DNA from: Lachnospiraceae bacterium
Lineage (GTDB): Bacteria > Bacillota > Clostridia > Lachnospirales > Lachnospiraceae
DNA: 57,891 nt
NCBI GenBank assembly: GCA_016282745.1
Contig: JAEELL010000043.1
Coordinates: 1-57,891, forward strand
Direction of reading: 5' to 3'
Part shown: positions 49,223 through 57,868 of the stretch, piece by piece
Layout: every line of letters begins with the position of its first letter
Numbering within the stretch: the first letter of the stretch is position 1
Position numbers and translations under genes: made by a program
Notes under the pieces: generated by a model
Seen by the model: the letters and a program-made list of their open reading frames with translations, nothing else
Database searches by the model: none
Told to the model about the DNA's origin: nothing

Positions 49223-49808
49223 CTATTTTTATGTACTTATAAACTGATGCCCTGGAACAGTTCATGATACGAGCCATCTCGGATATGTTGATATCACCGG
49301 ACTTATACATCTGATAATACTTCCAAAACTTATCCGGAAGGTTGTCTTTCGTGGTTTTCGGTCTTCCAATCTGCTTTCCTTTGGATGCAGCATTTTTCAT
49401 ACCGGACTTAACTCTCTGGGAAACGATGTTTCGTTCCATTTCAGCAAACACACCCCACATCTTAACCATACCTTCTGTCATTGGATCCATTTCACCTTTT
49501 GAGCAGTCAACACAGAAGGAACCACCGATATTAAGTATCAGCTTCTTGGCTTTGACTGTCTGTAGGATTTCACAAAGATGTTTGGTTAATCGGGTAAGCC
49601 TTGATACTTCTGTTGTGGCAATCGTATCTCCTTCTGATACGATATCCATGAGTTTCTGCAGTTCGGCACGGTCATCTTTTGTGCCAGATTCATACTCCCA
49701 GTAGATATGTTTGTCGTCAATAACGCCAAGGGCATACAGTTCCCGTTTCTGTCGGTCGATGTCCTGTCGTTCTTCGTTTGTAGAGCAACGGGCATATCCG
49801 TAAATCAT
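49209..49808 (-). CDS. Small serine recombinase (resolvase/invertase family)
   Basis: 199 residues. The catalytic N-terminal domain has YGYARCSTNEERQDIDRQ (active Ser in ARCST), EYESGTKDDRAELQKLMD, and TTEVSRLTRLTKHLCEI with the two Arg. The long E-helix is MWGVFAEMERNIVSQRVKSG followed by KQIGRPKTT; a C-terminal HTH (DINISEMARIMNCSRASVYK) binds DNA. It is the size of transposon resolvases and DNA invertases. No invertible repeats or res site were found next to it. It marks the accessory region 48.7-51.3 kb. AAAGGAC precedes the ATG. Confidence 0.88.
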   Translation of the reverse strand: MIYGYARCSTNEERQDIDRQKRELYALGVIDDKHIYWEYESGTKDDRAELQKLMDIVSEGDTIATTEVSRLTRLTKHLCEILQTVKAKKLILNIGGSFCVDCSKGEMDPMTEGMVKMWGVFAEMERNIVSQRVKSGMKNAASKGKQIGRPKTTKDNLPDKFWKYYQMYKSGDINISEMARIMNCSRASVYKYIKIAEMD

Positions 49809-49838
49809 ATTATCTGTCCTTTCTGTATATAAATATCA

Positions 49839-50510
49839 TTATAGGTATTTATATATTTTGGACTCTGAGTAGTATCCTCTATCATCAACATTAGCATATG
49901 TAATCGTAAGAGGAATTACACGCTGAATTTGTTTATTTATTGCAATAGCGGCTCTTTGTAAATCTATCTTGTCATATTCGCATAACAAATCAAGTGCATC
50001 TCTTAGTTCTTTAGTAGTATCGAGGATGAATTTGTTGTAGTTTTTTCCTTGATGTATTAGGACTTGATCTTTTCTTATTTCTATTTCGTAATCCACAGTA
50101 TTAGGTCCTGTTACATGTTTTATTGAATACAACCAAAGGGATATTATTTCCGAATTTAGATTATTAGTAATCCTAAAACTAGATCTGATTTCTGTTGTAA
50201 ATGATTCTTTTGTATCTATAAAATAATTCAAATCATCCTTCTGTACTTTCTTAATATCTTCTATGCAAGGAGTTATTTTTTCGGTCAAAAATTTACCAAT
50301 CACATTTACTTCTTTAGATACTTTATTTAATTTTATTTGATTCTTAATAGCACATCTCCAACCATAGATTACTAGAAGAAAAAAGACAATGTACCATGGT
50401 CGTTCTGAAAATACTTTGATAAGTGCTTTGATTATAATCTCTGCATCGGCTTCTTTTGCCATTATAGAAGACGGAAATTTTATTGTTATTTCTAAATTGT
50501 TAACAAGCAT
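49839..50510 (-). CDS. Single-span membrane protein, unknown
   Basis: 223 residues starting at 50510 (MLVNNLEITIKF), chosen because AAGGAG lies about ten bases upstream; a longer frame to 50612 has no such site. A single span (WYIVFFLLVIYGWRCAI) follows a short N-terminal region. The cytoplasmic part is helical, rich in Lys and Glu (NVIGKFLTEKITPCIEDIKK), then YEIEIRKDQVLIHQGKNYNK. No known domain. It lies between the serine recombinase and a 57-residue gene on the same strand, perhaps one element. Confidence 0.55.
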   Translation of the reverse strand: MLVNNLEITIKFPSSIMAKEADAEIIIKALIKVFSERPWYIVFFLLVIYGWRCAIKNQIKLNKVSKEVNVIGKFLTEKITPCIEDIKKVQKDDLNYFIDTKESFTTEIRSSFRITNNLNSEIISLWLYSIKHVTGPNTVDYEIEIRKDQVLIHQGKNYNKFILDTTKELRDALDLLCEYDKIDLQRAAIAINKQIQRVIPLTITYANVDDRGYYSESKIYKYL

Positions 50511-50682
50511 AGTGTTATACTCCTTAATAATAGTATTATATGTATTAAATGGTTTTGCAATATGGTTAATTGTAGCAATCATAGAAACTGATATATGATT
50601 TATATTTATCACTATATGCGTATAAAATAATATAAATTGGTTTTAATGCTAGCAGATACGTCAAAACTAACATTTCTATGAA

Positions 50683-50856
50683 TCAAACGTAGTATTTGAA
50701 CTTTCTTATCAAATATTGAACATCATCATTTGTAGGTCCATAATTGGCAATTAATTGTTTTTGTATTTGTCGTAAAGCTTCCTTATCTTCTGAATCGTTT
50801 GCTGCTTCAATTGCAGATAAGTACTGATTATACTCTCTTGATGGTATTGATGACAT
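50683..50856 (-). CDS. Small 57-residue helical protein
   Basis: The start is backed by a near-perfect AAAGGAGGGG seven to eight bases before the ATG at 50856. The protein starts MSSIPSREYNQYLSAIEAAN, continues DSEDKEALRQIQKQLIANYG and PTNDDVQYLIRK, and ends FKYYV. It is charged, helical and soluble, with no Cys and no signal. The strong ribosome-binding site and absence of low complexity argue that it is a real small gene. Function unknown; a small regulator of the neighbouring element is possible. Confidence 0.6.
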   Translation of the reverse strand: MSSIPSREYNQYLSAIEAANDSEDKEALRQIQKQLIANYGPTNDDVQYLIRKFKYYV

Positions 50857-51068
50857 ATTATCCCCTCCTTTTCCGCTGAAAGATAGTAATATTTATCATT
50901 ATATTCCGCTCCATTTCATATACTATATATTACAAAAATAGGTTATGTTTTGCAACTTTTTTTGGTTGTTCCATATTCATTTCCAGACATATTATTTAGT
51001 GAGGACATGGAGATATTGAATAAAAAAGTAAGAGATGGTACAATTACTTATGCAGAAAGGAGTAAGAA

Positions 51069-51296
51069 ATGCCATTATTAGATAGTACAGAAGGAAAGAT
51101 AGGATTACTTGTTACAGGAGTTATTATTTCATTTATCATAATTATTTCACAGTTTTTTAAAGTGAAGAGGATGATGAGAAACAACGAAATTGATAGTAAA
51201 GAAGCTGCAAAGATAATGCAAAAATATTCCTATGTGGCAACGGTAATTATTTTCTTTTTCGGATTTCCGTATTTTTTGGATACTTTTTTTAAATAA
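51069..51296 (+). CDS. Small two-span membrane protein
   Basis: 75 residues with AAAGGAG eight bases upstream. Spans IGLLVTGVIISFIIIISQFF and YVATVIIFFFGFPYFLDTFF flank a basic/charged loop (KVKRMMRNNEIDSKEAAKIM). No family recognised. It is followed by a terminator (51370-51402). Confidence 0.55.
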   Translation: MPLLDSTEGKIGLLVTGVIISFIIIISQFFKVKRMMRNNEIDSKEAAKIMQKYSYVATVIIFFFGFPYFLDTFFK

Positions 51297-51629
51297 TTAT
51301 TACTTGAATGATACACCAAAAAAATAGTGCGTCGTTCAACACAATTTTATTTACAACTTGCAAAGCAGTAAATACCACCAGTCACAAGGCTAGGTGGTAT
51401 TTTTATATCAAAATGTTATGGTGAATATATGGAACTTCATTTTGGTCCCTTAAATTAAGCGCTTACTGTAAACGAAGCTTATCGGTATAATATTGCACAT
51501 ATTAAAAAAAATTTTTTGAATTGCGGTTTGTAGTGTATGGATGGAAAGTGTGATATGATGATAAGTAGTTAGGTGAAGATGAGTATTATCACATGTGGGA
51601 TGGGAAAAGAAATTAGAAAGGTAGTAACC
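51297..51629. other. Intergenic region: terminator and likely promoter of the AgrA/C-like genes
   Basis: Terminator arms AAATACCACC (51370-51379) and GGTGGTATTT (51393-51402). TTGTAG (51528-51533), 17-bp spacer, TGATAT (51551-51556) may be the promoter. I found no agrD-like peptide gene here. Confidence 0.5.
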
Positions 51630-52331
51630 ATGAGAGTGGCAATTTGCGATGATGAAATAATTGAATTGAATAATACTAGAAAACAATTGGAAATTGCATA
51701 CAGGAATCTGGATCTGTCGATAGATGTTTATGACAGTGGTAATGAGTTGTTGAAAGCTGTAGAGCACAAAAAATATAACCTTATAATACTGGATATTGAA
51801 ATGCCTGAAATTGACGGAATATCTTTAGCAAAAAAAATAAGGGAAACTTATGAGGAGATAGCGCTGTGTTTTTTGACATCCCATGTGGAATATGCTCTTA
51901 AGGGGTACGAAGTAAATGCACTTAGATACCTTACTAAACCTGTAAAAGCCGAGCAGTTATCTGAGGTGATAACATACCTTATAGAAAAAGATTCTGCACA
52001 GAAGAAATTAATGTTAAAAGATAGTGAGGATATGAACTTAGTTCCCATAAAGGATGTGATATACATGGAAGCACAGAACCAGGATATAAAAATTGTGACC
52101 GAACAGAAGGAATATAGTCGCAGGTACAACATTAAAGATTATGAAGATGAACTAAGAATGTATAATTTTGTACGATGTCATAGAAGCTTTTTGGTTAATA
52201 TGGCGCATGTCGTACGTATTTCAAAAAATGAAGTTATGTTAGATAACAAAGAGAGTATTCCTCTTAGTAGAACAAAAGAGAAGCAAGTTAAGGAAGCGTT
52301 GCTATCATATGTGAAAAGGAGTGCAATCTAG
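51630..52331 (+). CDS. LytTR-family response regulator (AgrA-like)
   Basis: 233 residues from ATG 51630 after AAAGG. The receiver domain has AICDDEIIELNNTRKQLE, Asp in LIILDIEMPEIDG and Lys in YLTKPVKAEQ. The C-terminal LytTR DNA-binding domain has VIYMEAQNQDIKIVTEQKEY, FVRCHRSFLVNMAHVVRISK and IPLSRTKEKQVKEAL. Its TAG overlaps the kinase GTG by one base. AgrA-type regulators answer peptide signals, but no AgrB or AgrD is present nearby. Confidence 0.92.
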   Translation: MRVAICDDEIIELNNTRKQLEIAYRNLDLSIDVYDSGNELLKAVEHKKYNLIILDIEMPEIDGISLAKKIRETYEEIALCFLTSHVEYALKGYEVNALRYLTKPVKAEQLSEVITYLIEKDSAQKKLMLKDSEDMNLVPIKDVIYMEAQNQDIKIVTEQKEYSRRYNIKDYEDELRMYNFVRCHRSFLVNMAHVVRISKNEVMLDNKESIPLSRTKEKQVKEALLSYVKRSAI

Positions 52332-53710
52332 TGAATTGGGAAATGATTATAATATCAGGAATAACCGAATTGTTATTGATTGGCCTTACTATTCTGACAG
52401 CCAAAGCATTATTTGAAGACTCAATTGTGACCGACAAAAAAACAATAAGCATTTTATTATTGGATGTAGCGGTAACCATTTTGTCTGAATGGTTTGGAAG
52501 CAAACAAATGGTTCCTTATACAGTTATATGCACTGTATTGATATTCACATTGTGGTGTTGTTATTTTATAAGAGGAAATAGAGAACGAATATGGAAAAGA
52601 GGCAGGGCTGTTTTGTATTCTTTCCTACTTATAATCGCATGCGGTTCCAGCTACTCAGGGACATGTGTAGAACTTCTTAACATAAAAGGAAATAATGAAG
52701 ATAGTTTGGAATATAGCATACAATTTTATTCTTTTGTGATATGTGTGTGTATCATTTTTATTATTGTCATATATCGTGGATTAATAAGAAAGGGTATCAA
52801 TTTGCAGTGCAGTCTTAAGGAAAGAGTGTTTTTACTTGGCACAGGTCTAATTGTTTTTTCTATTTACTCAATTATTATATCTGAAATGGAGGCGGAAAAG
52901 GAAAGAGGAATAGAACTCCCAATTACAATAAGAGTGATTATTGTTGTGCTGATTACGATAATATATATTGCTATTCCGTCCTTGATGATAAGTAATAAAT
53001 TGTCATTATATTATGAGGTTGGACAAAGGTACCAGAAAGAAATAAATGAGTTGGAATTGGTACATTTTGAACAATATAAAGAATCGCAGGAAGAGACTAG
53101 AAGATTCAGGCATGATATTATAAATCATTTGATTGCAGTCCAGATGCTTAATGAGAATGGCAAAGAGACTGAAGCAAAAAAATATATAAATGATTTGCTG
53201 GGAAGAATTCAGGCACTATCTCCAAAAGTAGTTACAGGATGTGAAATGCTTGATTGTATTGTTACATCTAAGTTGGAATTGATGGAGCAGAAGAATATAG
53301 AATTTTCGTTATATGGAGTTATGGATTACGGCTTGGATATGAAATCGATAGATATTTGTTCTATATTTTCAAATGCAATGGATAATGCCATTGAGGCGTG
53401 CGAAAAGATTGAAGGAGAAAGAAACATAGTTTTTTCTATAAAAAGAACAAAATCATTCTATTGTGTAGACATTAGTAATACTATAGATGATTCTAATAAT
53501 AATGCTACAGATAGAGAGATATTGGTAAAGAAGAATGGATTCACTACCAAAAATAATAAGGAACTACATGGATTTGGCCTTGGTACAATAAAAAAGACAG
53601 TCGAGGAAAATGGTGGTGAGATATCTATGGAAATCTTGGATGGAAGATTTTGTTTGACAATTCTTTTACCGGTGCCCCAAATAGATGGTAAACCATGCGA
53701 ACAGATATAA
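52331..53710 (+). CDS. GHKL sensor kinase (AgrC-like)
   Basis: 459 residues from GTG 52331, with AAAGGAG nine bases upstream and a one-base overlap with the regulator. Six or seven spans occupy residues 5-230. A coiled linker leads to the phospho-acceptor His261 in RRFRHDIINHL. The GHKL ATPase domain has SNAMDNAIEACEKI and HGFGLGTIKKTVEENGG. This is the architecture of AgrC/ComD-type peptide receptors. A terminator (53725-53767) follows, and an M48 protease gene comes next. Confidence 0.9.
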   Translation: MNWEMIIISGITELLLIGLTILTAKALFEDSIVTDKKTISILLLDVAVTILSEWFGSKQMVPYTVICTVLIFTLWCCYFIRGNRERIWKRGRAVLYSFLLIIACGSSYSGTCVELLNIKGNNEDSLEYSIQFYSFVICVCIIFIIVIYRGLIRKGINLQCSLKERVFLLGTGLIVFSIYSIIISEMEAEKERGIELPITIRVIIVVLITIIYIAIPSLMISNKLSLYYEVGQRYQKEINELELVHFEQYKESQEETRRFRHDIINHLIAVQMLNENGKETEAKKYINDLLGRIQALSPKVVTGCEMLDCIVTSKLELMEQKNIEFSLYGVMDYGLDMKSIDICSIFSNAMDNAIEACEKIEGERNIVFSIKRTKSFYCVDISNTIDDSNNNATDREILVKKNGFTTKNNKELHGFGLGTIKKTVEENGGEISMEILDGRFCLTILLPVPQIDGKPCEQI

Positions 53711-53724
53711 AAATGCAATTCACG

Positions 53725-53771
53725 ACAGAAGAATAACCTTTTACGACAAAAAAGATTATTCTTCTGTTTTT
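53725..53771 (+). terminator. Terminator after the AgrC-like gene
   Basis: ACAGAAGAATAA (53725-53736) and TTATTCTTCTGT (53756-53767), followed by TTTTG. Confidence 0.8.
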
Positions 53772-53832
53772 GCGTGTAATATTATATGTGGTTGTAATAA
53801 TTGAACTGAAATACAAAAGGAGAGAAAGACAA

Positions 53833-55032
53833 ATGAGCAAAAAAAACAAGATGTCAATGGGAATCTATCCTATGAAAAAGAAGGAAAAATCTAAGTATGA
53901 GAAAATGCTTGGGGAGAAAAAAGTGTTTGAAATGACACCGGAGGAACTTGAAGAGCCAATTACGAAGGAGATGGGAGAACTGTGTAGACATCGTTTGGAA
54001 AAAAGGTGGTACAGGAGATTAATCGAATTGAATATTATTATGATAATAGTTGTGGTTTCTATTTTTGTAAATAACTATTCGAAAAATATGGAGCTTGCAA
54101 AGGAATATGTTGCTCAGGTTAAGGAAGAATTCAAAGAAGATATACTTTCTGATGATAGTAAAATTAATTCAGACGATAAGTCAACAGATAAAAATGCAGA
54201 AGGAAAGTCAAAGGACAAAGTAAAAGAAACGAACAAAAAAACAAATAGAGATGTAAAAAAAACAACTGATAAAACAAAATCGGATAAGGATACGGGGAAG
54301 AAGACAGAAAAGAAAGACGATAAGAAATCAGAAAAAGATAAACTGACAGAGGAAGATATTCCTTTTGAAGTAACTGCCTTAGGATATGGATTATTACTTA
54401 TTGTTGTAGGATATCTTGGATTGTATATTATGTATGCACAGTACAGATGTATGTCATTGAGAATTACAGAAAGTAATTTTCCTGAAGTGTATGATATTGT
54501 TGAAAGATATGCAAAACGACTTGGAATACAAACTCCGAAAACGTATGTGGCTCAGAGTAATGGCATACTAAATGCTTTCTCAACATTTATATTCAGACGA
54601 CAGTGGATTTGTATCCACTCAGAATTATTTGAGGTCTCATACAGAGAGCACAAAGATATGGACGCCTTGAAATTTGTTATAGCCCATGAGATGGCCCACA
54701 TTTATTATGGTCATGCTACACTTCACTATAATATACCAATATGGTTTGCTATGCAGATTCCATTAATAGGGTCAATAGCTTCCAGAACAAGAGAATATAG
54801 CTGTGATCGTTTGGCTCAAAGATTGACAGGAGTGGATGGCATTGACGCGATGTTGATACTGGTTATTGATCGTCATCTGTACAAGATGGTAGATAAGCAA
54901 GATTACATAAATGAAATGAGAAGTATAAGAGGTTTCTTTGTATGGCTATATAATCTATTTGTGAGTCATCCGGTAATGTCAAAGAGAATACTTGCGCTGA
55001 ATGAAGGACGTGGAAGTGGAAGATTGTATTAA
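53833..55032 (+). CDS. M48-family membrane metalloprotease
   Basis: 399 residues from ATG 53833 after AAAGGAG. Span 1 (LNIIMIIVVVSIFVNNYSKN) is followed by about 90 residues of Lys/Asp/Thr/Glu-rich charged linker, span 2 (LGYGLLLIVVGYLGLYIMYA), then the gluzincin domain with VIAHEMAHIYYGH (His285-Glu-x-x-His289) and the third ligand region REYSCDRLAQ. SHPVMSKRILAL is the Ste24/HtpX-like end. M48 enzymes degrade misfolded membrane proteins or process lipopeptides and pheromones. The place directly after an AgrA/C-like system allows a role in signal processing, but a terminator separates them. Confidence 0.9.
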   Translation: MSKKNKMSMGIYPMKKKEKSKYEKMLGEKKVFEMTPEELEEPITKEMGELCRHRLEKRWYRRLIELNIIMIIVVVSIFVNNYSKNMELAKEYVAQVKEEFKEDILSDDSKINSDDKSTDKNAEGKSKDKVKETNKKTNRDVKKTTDKTKSDKDTGKKTEKKDDKKSEKDKLTEEDIPFEVTALGYGLLLIVVGYLGLYIMYAQYRCMSLRITESNFPEVYDIVERYAKRLGIQTPKTYVAQSNGILNAFSTFIFRRQWICIHSELFEVSYREHKDMDALKFVIAHEMAHIYYGHATLHYNIPIWFAMQIPLIGSIASRTREYSCDRLAQRLTGVDGIDAMLILVIDRHLYKMVDKQDYINEMRSIRGFFVWLYNLFVSHPVMSKRILALNEGRGSGRLY

Positions 55033-55306
55033 AGCTTTGCCATTTACAGTTGTAGAAATAGATAATAACAACAATTAGTTGTACAAACAAAAGGAATTTT
55101 ATCTTTAAAATATAATTGCAGACTGTTTTAGAAAAATGGTATAATAAAACCAATAATAGCATGCACGGATATAAAAAAACTAAATAACAATTAGCGCAAT
55201 CGAAATACCCCAAACTATAATAATTTATAACTGTTAATGGTAAATGACTTTATATTTTACAATACCTAGAGTTAATTATGTTTTTTCAATATTATGCGAG
55301 GTTCAT

Positions 55307-56374
55307 ATGGATAAAAATTACAAATTAATAATTATCTTATTGCTATTTATAATTATATTAACCGGATGCACATTATCCAATGATTCTGTTCACCACACTA
55401 GTTCAAATCATAAAAATACGGCCGATAATATAACTACAACCTCAATCGCCATTTTAGAAACTGATTCCACTTATGAAAACATTACAGAAATCATTGAAGA
55501 AAGAGAAAATACAGAAACAACCTCTACAGGATCTTCTTGTGACATATCTCAGTCTATTCCTAAATATAGTGGTGATAATTTTATAGAATTAAATAATAAT
55601 AATCCGGAATTTACTGCAGAAGAAAAATCCTGCACAGAAGCATTTGAGCGATACAGCAATCTTGATTCAAAAGGGAGATGTGGTGTTGCATTTGCTAATG
55701 TTTGCAAGGAACTAATGCCTACAGAGGAACGCGGTGATATCGGGGATGTCAAACCATCCGGATGGCATACTATAAAATATCCGGAGGTAATTGATGATCT
55801 CTATCTATACAATCGATCACATTTAATAGCATTTAGTCTTTGTGGTGAGAACTCAAACGAACAAAATCTAATCACCGGCACCAGATATATGAATCAGGAA
55901 ATAATGCCGATATTTGAGTTGAAGGTATTGGATTATGTGAGTACAACAGACAACCACGTTTTATATAGAGTTACGCCTGTTTTTGAATCTGATAATCTTG
56001 TTGCCACAGGGGTAAAAATGGAGGCATGGTCCGTAGAAGATAAAGGACAAGCCATCTGCTTTAATGTTTTTTGTTATAATATTCAACCTGGAATAACTAT
56101 AGATTACAGTACAGGTGACAGTTGTATTTCAGATGATTCAGCGCCATTTAATAAAAACGCTGAGAACTCTGCTGATACAGATATTACAGATAATGCAAAT
56201 AATACAAACGAGGCTACCTACATTCTCAACACAAACACCAAGAAAATTCATTTACCAACTTGTAAAAGTGTAGATGATATGGCGGAACACAACAAGCAAT
56301 CAGTTACAAGCTCTATTGAAGCATTGAAGGAAAAGGGGTACCAACCTTGTAAACGATGTCTTGGTGATAAATAG
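55307..56374 (+). CDS. Lipoprotein DNA/RNA non-specific endonuclease with CxxC tail
   Basis: 355 residues from ATG 55307 (GCGAGG upstream). A lipobox (IIILTGC) follows the signal, so it is anchored outside the membrane, with a Thr/Glu-rich stalk. The nuclease core has IPKYSGDNFIELNNNNPEFT, RCGVAFANVCKELMPTEERG, and YNRSHLIAFSLCGENSNEQN (catalytic His172) followed by LITGTRYMNQEIMP; this is the family of streptococcal surface DNases (EndA/Spd-like). The C-terminal module YILNTNTKKIHLPTCKSVDD...YQPCKRC is an Ada-like zinc site seen on such nucleases. Pieces of a second copy occur at 43728 and 45803. Confidence 0.88.
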   Translation: MDKNYKLIIILLLFIIILTGCTLSNDSVHHTSSNHKNTADNITTTSIAILETDSTYENITEIIEERENTETTSTGSSCDISQSIPKYSGDNFIELNNNNPEFTAEEKSCTEAFERYSNLDSKGRCGVAFANVCKELMPTEERGDIGDVKPSGWHTIKYPEVIDDLYLYNRSHLIAFSLCGENSNEQNLITGTRYMNQEIMPIFELKVLDYVSTTDNHVLYRVTPVFESDNLVATGVKMEAWSVEDKGQAICFNVFCYNIQPGITIDYSTGDSCISDDSAPFNKNAENSADTDITDNANNTNEATYILNTNTKKIHLPTCKSVDDMAEHNKQSVTSSIEALKEKGYQPCKRCLGDK

Positions 56375-56605
56375 CGCCAACAAAAAATAGCAACCCTCAA
56401 AAGTTAGAGTCATCTAACAATTGTTAGATTATCAGGAAAAAAGTTGAGGTTAATTTTCACATTATGATATAATCAGAGTATGAATAAATGGTGTTGTAAA
56501 AAACAAGATGTCGTGCTTGTTATTTGGCTGATACAAGATGTAATTAATGAGTATGTTTTCCCCTTTTCTATTTCAGCTTTCATTTTTGTTCTCACATCAA
56601 AATGC
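56375..56605. other. Region with palindrome and promoter, 47-codon frame
   Basis: TCTAACAATTGTTAGA at 56413-56428 is a perfect 16-bp palindrome. TTGAGG (56444-56449), 18-bp spacer and TATAAT (56468-56473) form a promoter for a 47-codon frame at 56480-56623 (starts MNKWCCKKQDVVLVIW). That frame has no ribosome-binding site and runs into the end of the convergent esterase gene. It may be a gene remnant. Confidence 0.45.
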
Positions 56606-57721
56606 TCAATCGAGCAGTTCTAGTCCATAAGTTCTGACATCATCGTTTACAGCATCAAATATCCATTCTCCAACACTTCGGTTGTTTCCGAGCTTGTCAA
56701 ACACATTTGAAGAGATAATTGTATGCTGGGTATTATGGGTGTTTTCATCTTTTCCGAAGTTCCAGATATAAATGCCAACATCGGGGATATTTGTTTGCAA
56801 CCCTTTTACCATTTCTCTCAGATTACGTTGGAAGTTATCGCCAAGCTCTTTTGTTTTATCCATTTTTCCACTGTCGATATAGGACTGATACTGCATTAGT
56901 GTATCATCACGATAGGAGCAGTCAAAGAGTATTTTTACGTTTTCACCACGCTTCTCATGGAGTGCAGTAAGACTGTCAAGGACAAGGTTGTTTGTGGTCA
57001 GTCTGTCTGAAATCTGAGTCGGAGATTTCCATAAATTCACAGCCGTTTCGTGCCATCCGTCATAAAGTAGGAGCGAGCTGTCAACACAGACGGTTACATT
57101 TTCTGCACTCGGAAAACGGTCGATTACATCATCAGCCAGTAAAGAGGTCGCAAATCCGCCTGCTGAAAAGCCTGTTACAAGCAGCGTGTCAGGTTCTCCG
57201 ATATAATGTTTGATCTGTTCGATATAAGCGGAGTAATTGTTGTATCCTATGTGATATACTGTTTTTTCGCCCTCGTAAGTTCCCATTCCTGAATGGAAAT
57301 CACCCGTTGCATAGGGTATCACGATAAAACTCCAGTTCCTAAATGGGTTATCTTCCGAAGTATTGCCGATGCCGCCCTGCGCTACAAAATCTTGAGCTGT
57401 CATATTCGTTGCATAGAACTCCTTACCTCCCTCGGACGTCTTAGGGGTGATGCTCACACCGCCACCGAAGAAATACACGACCACCTTGTTCTCAGTGCCC
57501 TTGCGGAAGATGCCGTGCCATTCGCTGCCGTCAGAGGATTTTGCACTGTCAACTTCGACATCATACCACTTGCCAATCTCTGGTTCGCCCTTGAGCACCG
57601 GGAAGGACTTGAGGATTGTCAGCTTCAGAAGAATAAATATGCTTAATGTAATTACCACAATGATAATTCCTATGATGACAAAAACCTTTTTCAGTTTGCT
57701 TTTTGCGTTTGTGTTTTCCAT
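56606..57721 (-). CDS. Pectin-acetylesterase-like membrane-anchored serine hydrolase
   Basis: 371 residues. An N-terminal span (VFVIIGIIIVVITLSIFILL) anchors it outside the cell. VVVYFFGGGVSITPKT, FRNWSFIVIPYATGDFHSGM, and TLLVTGFSAGGFATSLLADD with nucleophile Ser186 are typical of pectinacetylesterase/Notum-type alpha/beta hydrolases; the oxyanion Gly stretch (FFGGG), a later Asp (VCVDSS or FDCSYRDD) and His in NTQHTIISS would complete the triad. It likely removes acyl groups from plant polysaccharide. Its base composition is visibly richer in G+C than the neighbouring genes, suggesting transfer. A pair of palindromic operators lies upstream. Confidence 0.75.
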   Translation of the reverse strand: MENTNAKSKLKKVFVIIGIIIVVITLSIFILLKLTILKSFPVLKGEPEIGKWYDVEVDSAKSSDGSEWHGIFRKGTENKVVVYFFGGGVSITPKTSEGGKEFYATNMTAQDFVAQGGIGNTSEDNPFRNWSFIVIPYATGDFHSGMGTYEGEKTVYHIGYNNYSAYIEQIKHYIGEPDTLLVTGFSAGGFATSLLADDVIDRFPSAENVTVCVDSSLLLYDGWHETAVNLWKSPTQISDRLTTNNLVLDSLTALHEKRGENVKILFDCSYRDDTLMQYQSYIDSGKMDKTKELGDNFQRNLREMVKGLQTNIPDVGIYIWNFGKDENTHNTQHTIISSNVFDKLGNNRSVGEWIFDAVNDDVRTYGLELLD

Positions 57722-57768
57722 AATAACGCCTCATTTCTTAGCCAGAATTTGATAAACCACCTTATTTA

Positions 57769-57845
57769 TGATACTATAGTATCAAGATTTAACTAAAAAG
57801 TGAATAAAATTGCGAAAATGATACTATTTAGCAAAATAGTATCAT
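57769..57845. promoter_or_regulatory. Two related palindromes between divergent genes
   Basis: TGATACTATAGTATCA at 57769-57784 is a perfect 16-bp palindrome. At 57818-57845 the half-site ATGATACTATTT and its complement AAATAGTATCAT are separated by AGCA. The shared half-site is TGATACTAT. They probably bind one dimeric repressor controlling the esterase and/or the gene at 57869. Confidence 0.7.
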
Positions 57846-57868
57846 CGAGCAGAAAGGAAGAATGGAAA

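Noticed and set aside
51440-51480. Possible catabolite-repression site near TGTAAACGAAGCTT
   Set aside because: A conserved position of the cre consensus is mismatched and no sugar gene follows.
57447-57752. Plus-strand frames opposite the esterase gene
   Set aside because: Antisense shadows; the minus-strand gene has clear hydrolase motifs.
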